From Calonectria ilicicola (taxonomy: Eukaryota; Ascomycota; Sordariomycetes; Hypocreales; Nectriaceae), in contig CP085825.1 in the NCBI GenBank assembly GCA_020809705.1, positions 1,860,001-1,924,000 of the forward strand: a stretch of 64,000 bases of DNA. The letters run 5' to 3'. The translations under genes were made by a program, and so were the position numbers. The notes beneath the pieces were generated by a model, which saw nothing but the letters and a program-made list of their open reading frames with translations, searched no databases and was not told where the DNA came from. Positions 21,205-31,314 of this stretch are shown in pieces (the first letter of the stretch is position 1; the number at the start of each line of letters is the position of its first letter).

Positions 21205-22658
21205 ATGCGGCAATCGGAGTCTAGAGAAGCAGTGACAGCTTCGTCATATATCCAACAAGCCAACGCCACAGATCTACCAACAACTACAAGCCGCACGATG
21301 CCTAGTGGAGCAAGTGAAAAAGGATCAAATAAAGCGACAGATTTTGATTCCTCTGACCCTGATGGCAGAGATGCTGAGTCCATCACATATCCAGAGGGGG
21401 GCTTTACTGCATGGGCGGTAGTCCTGGGAAGCTGGATGGCATTGTTCGGTTCCATGTCATTCATGAATTGTGCTGGTGTACTCCAGGCTGAGCTTTTGCA
21501 TAATCAACTCAAATACTCCAGCGCTACCGATGTGGGATGGATTTTCGGTGTACACAATGGTTTAACGTTCCTGCTTGGGATTGTGGCTGGCCCTATTTTC
21601 GACGCAAGAGGGCCACGAGAGCTCATTTTTTGCGGGGGTGCGGCTACGGTTCTTTACCTAGTTCTGCTGAGCTTTTGCGAAAAATACTGGCATTTCATGC
21701 TTGTGTTTGGGGTTTTGGGAGGAGTGAGCCTCTCGCTCGTTTTCAGTCCCTCAATCTCCATTGTCGCGCACTATTTCCAACAGAGGAGAGGGCTTGCCAC
21801 GGGAATTGCGTCATCAGGCGGTGCTGTCGGCGGAATCGTGTTTCCTCTGATGCTGCAAAAACTTTTCTCATCAATCGGCTTTGCATGGGCAACTTGGGCA
21901 GCCGCGCTGTTATGTTTCGTTACGTTCACGATTGCAGTCATTCTCATTCGACCTCGATTTCCTCCCAAACCTATAACACTTGCGACAATTCGGCCCAAGC
22001 CTTCAATGTTTCTTCATGGGGCTCTGACATTGACCAGTCTTGGTGTGTTCTTCTTGGAATGGGGGCTCTTTATCCCCATAACGTATTTGGCTTCTTACGC
22101 GCTCGATCATGACCAAATCTCTAGTTTCTCATACATGTTGCTGTCTCTGATAAATGCGGGTGGAATATTTGGGCGTTGGATTCCGGGTTATTATGCTGAT
22201 AGGTTTGGAAGATTTAACATTCTCATCCTCGCAGTTCTTGGCTGTGCCATTTGCGATGCATGCTTTTGGCTGCCAGCAGCATCCAATCGCCCATTGCTCC
22301 TTGTCTTTGCGTTGGTGTTTGGCTTCTTCAGTGGAAGCACAGTAAGCCTGGCCCCAGTTTGCGTTGGGCAGTTGTGTGGGGTTGGTTCTTATGGCCGCTA
22401 TTACGCTACAGCGTACGCTTTGGTTAGCATCAGGTCAGTTCAAAGCTTTCTCTATTTCAGGCGCGTGGCACTTACATTTAGGCTCGTTGCAGCACATTCA
22501 CAGCGACACCGTTGGGGGGCAAAATATTGGAGACTGCTGATGACAAATATTGGGGATTGATCGCATTTTCCATTGTAAGCTATGTGGCAAGTTTTATTAG
22601 TTTAGTCGCCGCCAAAATTATCTCTTGTGGAACTGGGAATATATGGGATATTTTTTAG
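21205..22658 (+). CDS. MFS transporter, monocarboxylate-permease-like
   Basis: Two exons (21205-22433 and 22493-22658) encode about 464 residues. The intron was placed so the protein continues TFTATPLGGKILETADD and ends with a final membrane helix and GNIWDIF. After a 70-residue hydrophilic N-terminus, the family signature GGFTAWAVVLGSW opens the first of about 12 membrane helices. GIVAGPIFDARGPR, HYFQQRRGLATGIASSGGAVGG and GYYADRFGRFN are the loop motifs of monocarboxylate-porter (MCT) type fungal transporters. Substrates of fungal members are mostly unknown; riboflavin, monocarboxylates and secondary metabolites are examples. With a TCGG-N5-CCGA site upstream and amine oxidase, hydrolase and amidase genes next to it, uptake of the regulon's substrate or export of its product is likely. 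Confidence 0.92.
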
Positions 22659-22972
22659 GCGGTGTTCACAAGTACGACTAACAGGTGTGTGTACCATAAT
22701 ATCATTGATGTCCTAAAATAACTGTGAAAAATCAAAGTGCACGAAATTTACTTGATTGAAGAATTTTTTCACAATTTCTATTTGCCATGGAGAAACTGGT
22801 GACTTCCATTTACTGCTGAGACGTTCATGAGTATTGAACCCGAGTCGTACCTGTTCCAGACTTCACTTGTATTTACAAAGTTCAACGATCCATTTTTCTT
22901 ATCCTCTCAGCCTGCAACCTTGAGATAAAATAGAGGTAAGATATTTACTAGATTGATAAATTGATGGCTAAT
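22659..22972. other. convergent 3' intergenic region
   Basis: This 314-base AT-rich gap separates the 3' ends of the MFS and copper amine oxidase genes. It should contain both polyadenylation regions. Nothing else is seen. Confidence 0.5.
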
Positions 22973-25107
22973 TTACATTTTGGGGTAGGTCCCTGGTACT
23001 ATTGGTGCTCCAACCTCTTTGAGGAATGCAAGTTTGGAAGCCGAGTCAACAAGCTGCTCAGAAGTTGGAACCCATAGCGCAGGATTTTTCTCAAAGAAGT
23101 TGCTTGCCCGGACCATCACACTGACTGCTTCTGCCGGCATGATTGGAAAGTCTTCTGGGCGTGGAAAATGAGTGATACCGAATTGAACAAAGCATACAAT
23201 ATCAGTGTTTTCAATGGACTCGTCGCGAGCCACCCATTCAGTAATCGTTTCATTTTCAGGATGAGGATCACCTGTAGACTGCGGGACATACACACCAGCA
23301 GGGAATCTCTGATTTTCTGAATACGGCAAGACCCAGAGAGACTTTTTCGCAAATGCGCCCCTCTTTGTCATAACGCTGTCATCATAAGCCAATAATGCAG
23401 GGCACGAGCTGTTCACAATCTTGTATGCAATAGGCTTTTTTGACACCTTGTTTATGCGGTTAGGGTTAATAATGTCCCAAGTTCGGCTGGTCTCGTGACA
23501 ATAGGAACATGCACCCTCCTTTGCGGTTCGTAGGAGCGTCTTCTTTGCTAAGAAGCCGTTCCCGTATCGATTGTTGAGTGAGCCGGTTGGCTCATTTGCT
23601 GGTACAGCATCGCTCTGGACCACACTATTATGTGGCCCATCAATTTCTGGGTCGATGCGCAAGGAAAAGATATGTTGATGGTTGTGTGCATCAATGCCCT
23701 TTGCCACTTCTGTTCCATATGGAGCGGCTTCTTCTGTAGAGTGAAGGCAGTATGTGTTCAGCATACCAGTGAGCTTCATTTCCATTTTGTAGGTTCCATC
23801 AAGCGAAAACTTATGATAGAATGCATACTCATAGTTGGCGGCGGTCAAAACTTGTGAGATGATCAGGGTGCGATCACGGGCTGACACGACTCGATTATCC
23901 CGGAAATCGGTGTGTTTATACAAAAGCCCGCTATCTTCCTCGTGAATGCAGACGGCGTTAGGAATAACCATGGGTTGGCCATCGCCAGAGACCATGGTTG
24001 CATCCAAATAATGGATGGTGCCCTTGCAATCACATCCTAACTTGAGAGAGTTGCTCATATATCCAGCGCCGTACTCTCCAATATCAAAAGCGTGTTTGCG
24101 ATGGTGTGGCTTGTTTGGGTTCCCGTAAGGCACAAACATTTCCACCACGCTCAGTTTATTAAAAATCATGCGCTCACGATTTTCGTATGGGTCTCGGATG
24201 CGCACATCCGAAAGCACCAGCCCTTCGCGATAATTGAAGCCAATATGCATCTTCAAGCCAGCCCATTCAATTTCATTGCCTTTCATCTGAAATGAGACAC
24301 CCTGGGGCTGACTGATTTCGATAGGCTTCAGCAGACCATGTTTGTAATCTGCACCGATAAATTCGGGCAAGTAGTTGTGCTGTGTTTTGGGAAATGGTGT
24401 TCGCTGGCCGTTGACAGTCCGGATATCGACTGAGAGAATCTTCTCCGTCTCAGTATCCGCAATCACTGTGAAGTCAAGAGGGTGTGCATATTGGTTATCC
24501 AGTGGCGTTTCTCGATAGTACGGCAGCGCCTGCTGCAACCGTTTGTCGAATCCCCATCGTTCTTCAACGCCAATTGCCCAACCATCAAAATATACTTTGG
24601 ACATGTCAGTAATCCCAATACCCTGACAAGCCTCGATCACAGCCGGATGGTTTCGTGCGATTTTTTCAATGAGATCAAGATCCTCCAGAGTGAGAATCGG
24701 CATAACATCCTTGAGATAGCGCCATTCCTCAACTTTGGCCGACTCCAAGTTCACAAAAACTTCAGAAATTTGCTTGGTCTTTCGAGAAATAACAATGGCT
24801 AAAGCCTTTCTGATGGGGCGGCGGCCATTGGAGTCCCTGTAAGACCTATATTCTGCCTTGCTAGGTTCTAGGAGCGAAATACTGTTGAACTTGACAATGC
24901 CATCTGGAGATGCTGTCCGTATCAACGCCGCAGTCGCCCTAATCTCCTCGGCTGACAAGGGATCTACCCGGGGTCAGAATATGCAAAGTGATATAGTACA
25001 ATACGGGGGTACTTGCCTAGAGGATGCACTGCCGTACCCGATGTGGAACCAGGGCCTGCTTGCCGAGCGGCACAGCATTGAGCCTGGCTTGGTTGCTGCG
25101 AATCCAT
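22973..25107 (-). CDS. copper amine oxidase (TPQ-dependent primary-amine oxidase)
   Basis: Two exons (25107-25017 and 24963-22973) encode about 693 residues, usual for fungal copper amine oxidases. The intron at 25016-24964 has a GC donor (GCAAGT) and joins HPLD to PLSAEEI, the conserved N-terminal element of the family. The topaquinone precursor Tyr is at about 408 in TAANYEYAF, the catalytic base Asp at about 324 in AFDIGEYG, the first copper histidines at about 457 and 459 in DAHNHQH, and the third in ITHFPRPEDFP. All active-site residues are present. There is no signal peptide. The enzyme turns primary amines into aldehydes with release of ammonia and hydrogen peroxide, and many fungal members act in peroxisomes. 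The PKM end is at best a weak PTS1. The promoter carries one exact and one near TCGG-N5-CCGA site. Confidence 0.95.
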
Positions 25108-25263
25108 GTTTTGTCTGCAAAATGGTATTGATACCAATGTCCAACGAGTGAGCAGCACATTTCGTGGTCTTCATATACTTTTTAACATGACGCATTATTG
25201 TCGTCATGGAATTTGTATTAGACTTCTCACATTGCGGGGTGTAAGAGTAATTGACTTTGAGAT

Positions 25264-25276
25264 TCGGACCGTCCGA
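25264..25276. promoter_or_regulatory. TCGG-N5-CCGA palindrome, copper amine oxidase promoter
   Basis: The sequence is TCGG-ACCGT-CCGA, about 157 bases upstream of the copper amine oxidase ATG. It sits at the head of a local GC-rich patch in AT-rich DNA. Confidence 0.78.
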
Positions 25277-25367
25277 CCGCGCGCGTCATCGCGAGTTTGT
25301 TTTCAGCTCCCCGGATTCGTGAGCACGCTACATGCAACACAGACTAAATTTAGTCAAAGATGCCACT

Positions 25368-25380
25368 TCGGGGCCTCCGC
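25368..25380. promoter_or_regulatory. near-consensus TCGG-N5-CCGC site, copper amine oxidase promoter
   Basis: The sequence is TCGG-GGCCT-CCGC. The CGG-N5-CCG core is intact and one outer base differs. It lies about 260 bases upstream of the ATG and 104 bases from the exact site. Confidence 0.45.
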
Positions 25381-26385
25381 CAAAGTAATTTTTCAAAAAA
25401 TCACACTCCCAGCAACGATGAAATTTGTTTTTGTTAGAGCGTTGCAGTATACTCTTTTCGGTCACATATCACGAGACCCTTGATTCAGCCCCTCCCAAAT
25501 TGTGTCGGAAAGGGCCATTTATCAATGACTAAAATTCTGCTGCATGATATTAGTCAGAACAAGGTTCAATAAGTCCATTTGTAACTTTTACAATATGCCC
25601 AGATTTGGCATATTTACTACGACCAGAACGTCTCCCGACTCAAAAACCCCCGTGCGAGCTGATCGTGTTAGCGGCTGAGCTGTTTTCCTCTAAAGATGTT
25701 CATTTACTAGCTTTAGTCATCTAATGAATCTGTGACTAAGCCGCATATCGTTGGGAAAAGGCACAGAGGACGTGAAATTGGTCAGAGAGGTTCTGGTCAA
25801 ACATATTTCTAGGCAAAATTGGCTTCGCTTTGTGACGGGAGAAGGAGCAGAGGAGCTGCACCGGGTTGTAGGGCAATTGGGTACTTCGATGAAATCATCT
25901 CCAACATTACTAATGCGATACTATTTGTGTGAAATATTTGGATACAGAGCAAAACAAAATGGAAGAGGCAATGCTCATGCTTGGAGGTAAGGTTCTAGTT
26001 GCGTGGGAAAGCATATATGTTTAACTAGCGAGCCCGCGTCTTTCCATTTCGATCAGCACTCAATTGCTGTGACGAACAGGGGAAAATAGCATAATATCTG
26101 AGTTTGGAAATTCTAATTTATCTTAACTGTTGATGCAAGGAAAGAAGAAGGAATGAGGCGTGCAGCATGTTATCCTACATATAAATAATCTAGTCATTAC
26201 TTATGTAGCAAACCTTCTTAACTCAGATCATAGCTTTCTTTTTCCCTTAGTTACTGGGTTATAAATCACTACAAGCAAAGTCCTTACTTTTCTCTAAAAT
26301 GTCTGTTGAGAAGGAATTGCAATTGGGAATCAACTCCATGGTGAAAGAAAGGTTGTAGGATTCTCCGAAGTGAAGGATTTTATAT

Positions 26386-26398
26386 TCGGGCAATCCGA
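26386..26398. promoter_or_regulatory. TCGG-N5-CCGA palindrome, alpha/beta hydrolase promoter
   Basis: The sequence is TCGG-GCAAT-CCGA, extended to TTCGG...CCGAA. It is the copy closest to a start codon, about 95 bases upstream of the hydrolase ATG. Confidence 0.75.
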
Positions 26399-26492
26399 AA
26401 TCCACAGAATCTAACCATATAAAAATGACAGCACAGCCTCACAAAATTAGGACCGAAAAATCACTCGTTGGCCTCATCATCACAACCGCAAA

Positions 26493-27503
26493 ATGACAAC
26501 CATGGGAGATGTGACTATTCAGTATCACGAAATTCATAATTTCATTTTCCAAAATGGAACCAAAATTCCCTCGGTCCGCCTTGCATATCTCGACTTGCAC
26601 AGCGATGCGTCCAAAACAGCGCTAATAATCACATGCTTCCGCGGTCGGCTTCAGTCAACTCTTACTTTTGCTGATGGTGCGCTGAAAGACCATCGGGTAA
26701 TTGTGGTGGCTCTATTGGGAAATGGCGAATCATCCAGCCCTTCTAATGCGCCCGGATTCCCTAGCGTTATCGATTATCAGGATTGTGTGAAGTTGCAGCG
26801 AGAGCTTCTCTTCACCCACCTTGGAATCAAAGACCTTGACACTGTCTTGGGGTTTTCCATGGGAGGTCAATGTGCTTACTATTGGACTTTGATGTATCCG
26901 GAAATTATTCATAACGCGATAATAATATGTTCTTCAGCCCGCACCAGTCGCCATAATTACCAATTTTTAGAGGGTCCTAAAGCTGCTCTCCAAAATTCGG
27001 TTGACTATGTCGAAAGCAGCAAGGACTGTATCGATAAAGTTAAGCCCAAGCGTGGTCTTAGGGCATTTGGGAAAGCATATTCTGCTTGGTTGACCAGTGC
27101 TGAGTGGTTTGAGCAAGAGATGTACAAGTCTCTAGGATACGAGACCATGGATGAATGGGATTTATACGTGGCGGGAGAAAACTATTATACATGGCATCCT
27201 GATGATTTACTCACCAAGTTAAACATGTGGCAGAGAGGAGATATAACTGTAATTGACCCATCTGATGGGGGGTCTTTAGACAAGGCGCTGTCACGTATCA
27301 AGGCGCGGGTGTTGCTGATGCCCTCTCAAACCGATCAATACTTTCGCTGGGAGGCTAGCGAAAGAGAGGCTCGTTTGATATCCTCAGCGACCCTGAAGGT
27401 TATTCCATCGATCTGGGGGCATCTAGCAGGAGCGGGAAGCAACCGATTTGACACCGAATGGATGGACAGGATGATTACTGAATTCCTGTCGGCACCGGAA
27501 TAA
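26493..27503 (+). CDS. alpha/beta hydrolase, homoserine O-acetyltransferase-like
   Basis: This intronless gene encodes 336 residues. The nucleophile elbow is GFSMGGQ, with Ser at about 122. The likely acid is the Asp in PSQTDQYF, and the catalytic His is in SIWGHLAGAG, giving a complete triad. The strand LGNGESSSPSNAPGFP and the H-L-G-I-K-D-L-D segment before the elbow are typical of the MetX-like branch of the superfamily. Fungal relatives of this length are often acyltransferases or hydrolases in secondary and catabolic clusters rather than true methionine-pathway enzymes. There is no signal peptide or PTS1. It shares a divergent promoter region with the copper amine oxidase and has its own TCGG-N5-CCGA site, so a role in the same pathway is likely. 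Confidence 0.9.
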   Translation: MTTMGDVTIQYHEIHNFIFQNGTKIPSVRLAYLDLHSDASKTALIITCFRGRLQSTLTFADGALKDHRVIVVALLGNGESSSPSNAPGFPSVIDYQDCVKLQRELLFTHLGIKDLDTVLGFSMGGQCAYYWTLMYPEIIHNAIIICSSARTSRHNYQFLEGPKAALQNSVDYVESSKDCIDKVKPKRGLRAFGKAYSAWLTSAEWFEQEMYKSLGYETMDEWDLYVAGENYYTWHPDDLLTKLNMWQRGDITVIDPSDGGSLDKALSRIKARVLLMPSQTDQYFRWEASEREARLISSATLKVIPSIWGHLAGAGSNRFDTEWMDRMITEFLSAPE

Positions 27504-27591
27504 GAAAAATGTTCAATTCAGGTTCCAAGTTTATGCCTCTATCGAATTAGCCTAGCATGATGTTTAATTTGGAATATGTTCTGAACCATGA

Positions 27592-29298
27592 TCACTCTTC
27601 GGCAGCCCCCCTAGATTTTAAGTCTCTTCCAACTTCAAATAGTGCCGCTGCCATGATTACTTTTTCATCAAACCAATGCTTTCCAACTACTTGCATGCCT
27701 ATAGGCAACTGCACGTCTGGATGATTAGGTGGACTCGCAAACCCACAGGGTACATTCATAGCAGGGTGGCCCGTGACGTTAAATGGACAGGTATTGCTGG
27801 TCAACCCAACAGCAGCCCCTAACCTGTCTAGAGTGGGTGATGGATTCCCTTCACTCGTTACCTGATCTGGATGAGGCATTGCAATGGTTGGCGCACACGG
27901 AGTGATAAGAACGTCAACCTCTTCAAGTGCTGCATCATATGCATTTCTAAGCTCAAAAACCCTCCGGTGTGCCTTTGCCTCAATTCCTGGACTCAAGAAT
28001 TTCTCAGAGAGCTTTTCGCTCAGAATAATGTTCACAAGTGCAGGATTGTACGATGTGAGCATCTCGTACGTGCGTTGAGTAAGCGGCTGAGGCTCTATGT
28101 GTGGTGACAGGTATGAAAGGTGACCAGATGTCTTTCCCTCACAGAGCCAACGAGCCATTGAAGGCCTTGTAGATGCAGTCCATATGATAGGGCCTTCTTT
28201 ATGCATAGGAATACTGATATCCACGACTGTTGCACCAGCGGCCCGAAAATATTGGGTTGCAGCTTCGATAACAGCGTCACGAACCTCTTTAGCGACACCA
28301 AGCATCTGGAATGACTCTGTCAAGAGGCCAATTTTCCAGCCCCGAGCTGTTTCTGGGGTTGTGAGTAACTGATTTCGAAATTCTGACAAAATTTGAGCAT
28401 ATGATTTAACTTGACTAGTCAAAGGCGATTCCGGTGTCATCCTCGAATCAAGTCCATCATAACCAGCCATGACGCCAAGTAGTGCAGAAATATCCTCGAG
28501 GCAGGATGCAATGGGCCCCAGGTGATCAATCATAGGTGACATGGAGGCTGCTCCAGTGTATGGTACTAAACCAAATGTAGGTTTCAATCCGTAAATTCCG
28601 TTGTATGCAGCTGGTATCCGTACCGATCCCGCTTGGTCGCTGCCAATCGCTAGCTCTGCCATCTCACCCCATGGGGATCCCTGACCGGAGGCCATAGCAT
28701 TGGCAGCTACAAGAACACTGGAACCGCTACTACTTCCACCTGAAGTGTACCCATATAAAAGAGGGTTATGCACCGGTCCAGTCATTGACGTAAAAGACAA
28801 TGGAGATGCACAAAAGCATTCACAAGTCGAGGTTCCCTTGATCACACCACCAGCCGAAAGTATTCGAGATACAACCGTTGCGTCGATGGGGGAGTTTGGG
28901 AAAGCATCGTCCTTAGACAGCAAGGCTGGCAATGCACCAAGAGTCGTTGGCAGTCCTCCCACAGAGATGTTGTCTTTGATAGCTACCGTACGTCCCTGAA
29001 GTGCGTCGGTTTTAACATGTTCAGCCTTGATATTGCAACGATGACTCCATGCATTCAGTGGATTCTCTAGCGGATTCGGTTTCCAAAAATTGCGATTTGT
29101 TGATACGGGCTGGGGCTGTAAGGAAGGGTGAAGATAATCTGGCCCGTCCTCCACAAATTTCATTACCGCCTCAAAAGATCGAAGGATAGTCAGGTAATCA
29201 CTTGCATCCTGTGGGTTCGAAATGTTTATTTGAAGCTGATCTGCAATTTCTTGTAGATGCTTTTCGCCAATGGCAGAGCTAAAGCGATTTAATTGCAT
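27592..29298 (-). CDS. amidase (amidase-signature family)
   Basis: This single-exon gene encodes 568 residues, the usual length for fungal amidases. The catalytic Lys is at about 108 (AIKDNISVGG). The Gly/Ser-rich signature runs from about 184 (YTSGGSSSGSS) to the nucleophile Ser near 225 (GSDQAGSVRIPA), so the Ser-cisSer-Lys triad is complete. YGLKPTFGLVPY and DHLGPIA follow as in the family. Such enzymes hydrolyse carboxamides to acids and ammonia, and some cleave carbamates or act on indole- and phenylacetamide. No targeting signal is present. The 3' end is tail-to-tail with the alpha/beta hydrolase. Upstream lie an exact TCGG-N5-CCGA site and an N6-spaced relative. Confidence 0.93.
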   Translation of the reverse strand: MQLNRFSSAIGEKHLQEIADQLQINISNPQDASDYLTILRSFEAVMKFVEDGPDYLHPSLQPQPVSTNRNFWKPNPLENPLNAWSHRCNIKAEHVKTDALQGRTVAIKDNISVGGLPTTLGALPALLSKDDAFPNSPIDATVVSRILSAGGVIKGTSTCECFCASPLSFTSMTGPVHNPLLYGYTSGGSSSGSSVLVAANAMASGQGSPWGEMAELAIGSDQAGSVRIPAAYNGIYGLKPTFGLVPYTGAASMSPMIDHLGPIASCLEDISALLGVMAGYDGLDSRMTPESPLTSQVKSYAQILSEFRNQLLTTPETARGWKIGLLTESFQMLGVAKEVRDAVIEAATQYFRAAGATVVDISIPMHKEGPIIWTASTRPSMARWLCEGKTSGHLSYLSPHIEPQPLTQRTYEMLTSYNPALVNIILSEKLSEKFLSPGIEAKAHRRVFELRNAYDAALEEVDVLITPCAPTIAMPHPDQVTSEGNPSPTLDRLGAAVGLTSNTCPFNVTGHPAMNVPCGFASPPNHPDVQLPIGMQVVGKHWFDEKVIMAAALFEVGRDLKSRGAAEE

Positions 29299-29500
29299 AT
29301 TCCAGAGTAGTCACGGACTAACTTACGAGCTTTGGGTCGAAAGTGACACAATTGACATTTTTCCGTATTTGGCCGAGATTTTGCTATTACTCTGATAAAT
29401 TCTAGTGTAATTACTGAGGTTAAATCCTTGCCACCGAGGCATTAAATGACTGTAGCGCTAGTAGAATACAAGCATTATCATCCCGACACAGAGAAAGGTG

Positions 29501-29513
29501 TCGGGCCTTCCGA
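29501..29513. promoter_or_regulatory. TCGG-N5-CCGA palindrome, amidase promoter
   Basis: The sequence TCGG-GCCTT-CCGA sits inside a longer perfect palindrome, GGTGTCGG...CCGACACC, with 8-base arms. It is the longest symmetrical copy in the set and lies about 203 bases upstream of the amidase ATG. Confidence 0.8.
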
Positions 29514-29556
29514 CACCAGAGCACTCGAAGACCAACTTTCGATTTCGGCAGTGGTA

Positions 29557-29570
29557 TCGGCAAATTCCGA
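29557..29570. promoter_or_regulatory. TCGG-N6-CCGA variant, amidase promoter
   Basis: The sequence is TCGG-CAAATT-CCGA with a six-base spacer, the spacing known for UaY of Aspergillus and Ppr1 of yeast. It lies 44 bases beyond the N5 site and may be a weaker or alternative site. Confidence 0.45.
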
Positions 29571-29823
29571 CAAAATATCTCGCAACTACATTTTTATATT
29601 ATTTTGAACATAATATCCGATTCTACTCTAGTCTAAATGTCCTTCACCTGTAAACAGGATGCTGGTCTTGTTAACCAGGAGGACTTAAGTGCCCATCTTC
29701 TCGTTCCCCCAGTGCTGGCGAAATTTATATCAATTATGCATAGTATAAACATTTACGGAGAAATTGACGGTCTGTTTTGTAAAGAGGTGTCTTAGCCACA
29801 TTGTATTAGACTCTAGAACTGTA

Positions 29824-30982
29824 CTATTCCTGACCATTGGCTAAAAGAATACGCCCACCATCAACACACAATGAAATACCATCAACGTAGGCCTAAAACG
29901 TGTCAGTGCGTTTCTTGAGCATACCGTGTGTCACAAAAGGAAAACATACCCCGGCGCGGCTCGCAAGATACAATACGACACCAGCAATATCTCCCTCGTT
30001 CCCGGATCTTTTTGCCGGCACCTTGTCAAAGAGTGAACTGAAAATATTCCCCTCCTCGCCAACGGCATTCATTTTGCTTGGGACAACTACGAAAAATATC
30101 AGCCACTGAAAATCTGAGAAACTTTACTGTTGTATGACTCACAGCCTGGATTGATTCCGGCTACGCGGACGTAGAATCGATTGAACTTGGAGGCTAGCAA
30201 TTTGACCAAATGGTCAGTAGCAGCTTTGCTTGTCGCGTAACTAGTCAAGTCAACATTGGTCACATTATGCATGCTTGCACAAGAGCTTGTTATTATTATA
30301 GCTCCACGGCCTTCGCTTCTTCCTTGACGGCCGTCACCCAGGTCGCGACTCGACGCCGCTGCTAGTAAGGGTAGAAATGCGACAGACAGGAAGTAGTGGG
30401 CTGTCGTATTCACGCAAAATGTGTCGGCCCAGTCTGAATGACGCGAAGACCACATCGATGCCTGCAGTTCAGTGATTGATGCTGATAGAACATTGCACTG
30501 AATCTCAGGATCCCTTCTAATGCCAGCATTGGAAACGAGTATGTCCAAATACTCTTCTCGCTCTTTGATGTATTTTGCAACACTTTCAATCGCATTCTTG
30601 TCTGAAACATCACAGGGAATACTGAACCGATCAGCATAAATTTGTTCGCTAACGGCCCGTGATCATAAAAACTCACCCATATGCACTTCCTCCAGAGGCT
30701 TTGCCTAGCTCATTTAGCTCTGCCACCTTTTCATCAATAGGCTCAGTGGGTAGCGCGATGACGTAAACCTTTGCACCATTTATAACGAGACCCTGCCAGA
30801 TGCTTATTAGATAGACTATTCCATATCAGATCACCAGAAAATCCGGTGCGTCTCGAATGAAAATGTTGGATGAAATCAAGACTTACTTTGCTTATCATGA
30901 AGCCCAATCCGCTACTTCCTCCTGTCACGGCCGCTACGTAGCCCTTGACACCAAAAAGATTTTCAACTAAAAGTGAAGACAT
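29824..30982 (-). CDS. short-chain dehydrogenase/reductase (SDR)
   Basis: Five exons (30982-30887, 30792-30677, 30621-30143, 30086-29950 and 29892-29824) encode about 298 residues, normal for a classical SDR. The nucleotide-binding motif is TGGSSGLG near residue 20, CDVSD follows, and the NNAG-type motif reads SNAGI. The catalytic Ser lies in ITSSCAS and the YxxxK pair is in SYATSKAATDHL. INPGFVPSKM follows, and the C-terminus has YVDGISLCVDGG. All catalytic residues are present. The reaction is NAD(P)-dependent alcohol/carbonyl interconversion on an unknown substrate. In this block it could process an aldehyde or alcohol made by the amine oxidase or a P450. The TCGG-N5-CCGA site 120 bases upstream supports co-regulation. 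Confidence 0.93.
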
Positions 30983-31314
30983 GGTTGGTCAGTGGATACA
31001 GGTATGCGATATTCTCAGCAGATTTGCGCACTCTGTTGTTCATTAGTATCAGAAAACCGGAGAACAGCCATACCATAAAAAGCAAAGAGATTTTGACACT
31101 GTCGGGGTGTCCGACCGTCAGGCTAAGTCCATGTGGCTAAGTATTGGGCATGCATCAATCATTCAGTAGGCACAGCCGACGAAAGCTCTGCTGAGGGGTT
31201 CATCTCATGCATTCATTCTTATCTAAGCCACTATGATCTAGCTATCTCCCACACACAATAGCCATCATCAATTTATCTATTTCTCAACAAATACAATATT
31301 TCAGCTCATGAAAC
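30983..31314. other. intergenic region, SDR promoter
   Basis: This 332-base gap contains the palindrome at 31102-31114 and the 3' region of P450-2. Nothing else is recognised. Confidence 0.65.
31102..31114. promoter_or_regulatory. TCGG-N5-CCGA palindrome, SDR promoter
   Basis: The sequence is TCGG-GGTGT-CCGA, flanked as GTCGG...CCGAC, about 120 bases upstream of the SDR ATG. Confidence 0.78.

Larger units (their letters stand above)
25108..26492. other. divergent promoter region between copper amine oxidase and alpha/beta hydrolase
   Basis: This 1.38-kb gap contains three palindromes: 25264-25276 and the near match 25368-25380 on the amine-oxidase side, and 26386-26398 on the hydrolase side. 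A plus-strand frame at 25751-25990 shows no recognisable domain. No other gene is supported. Confidence 0.65.
29299..29823. other. intergenic region, amidase promoter
   Basis: This 525-base gap holds the TCGG-N5-CCGA site at 29501-29513 and a six-base-spaced version at 29557-29570. It separates the amidase start from the SDR stop codon. No gene is seen. Confidence 0.65.

Noticed and set aside
21184..21207. A start of the MFS gene at 21184
   Set aside because: That codon is TTG; the first ATG in frame is at 21205, which gives a normal N-terminus.
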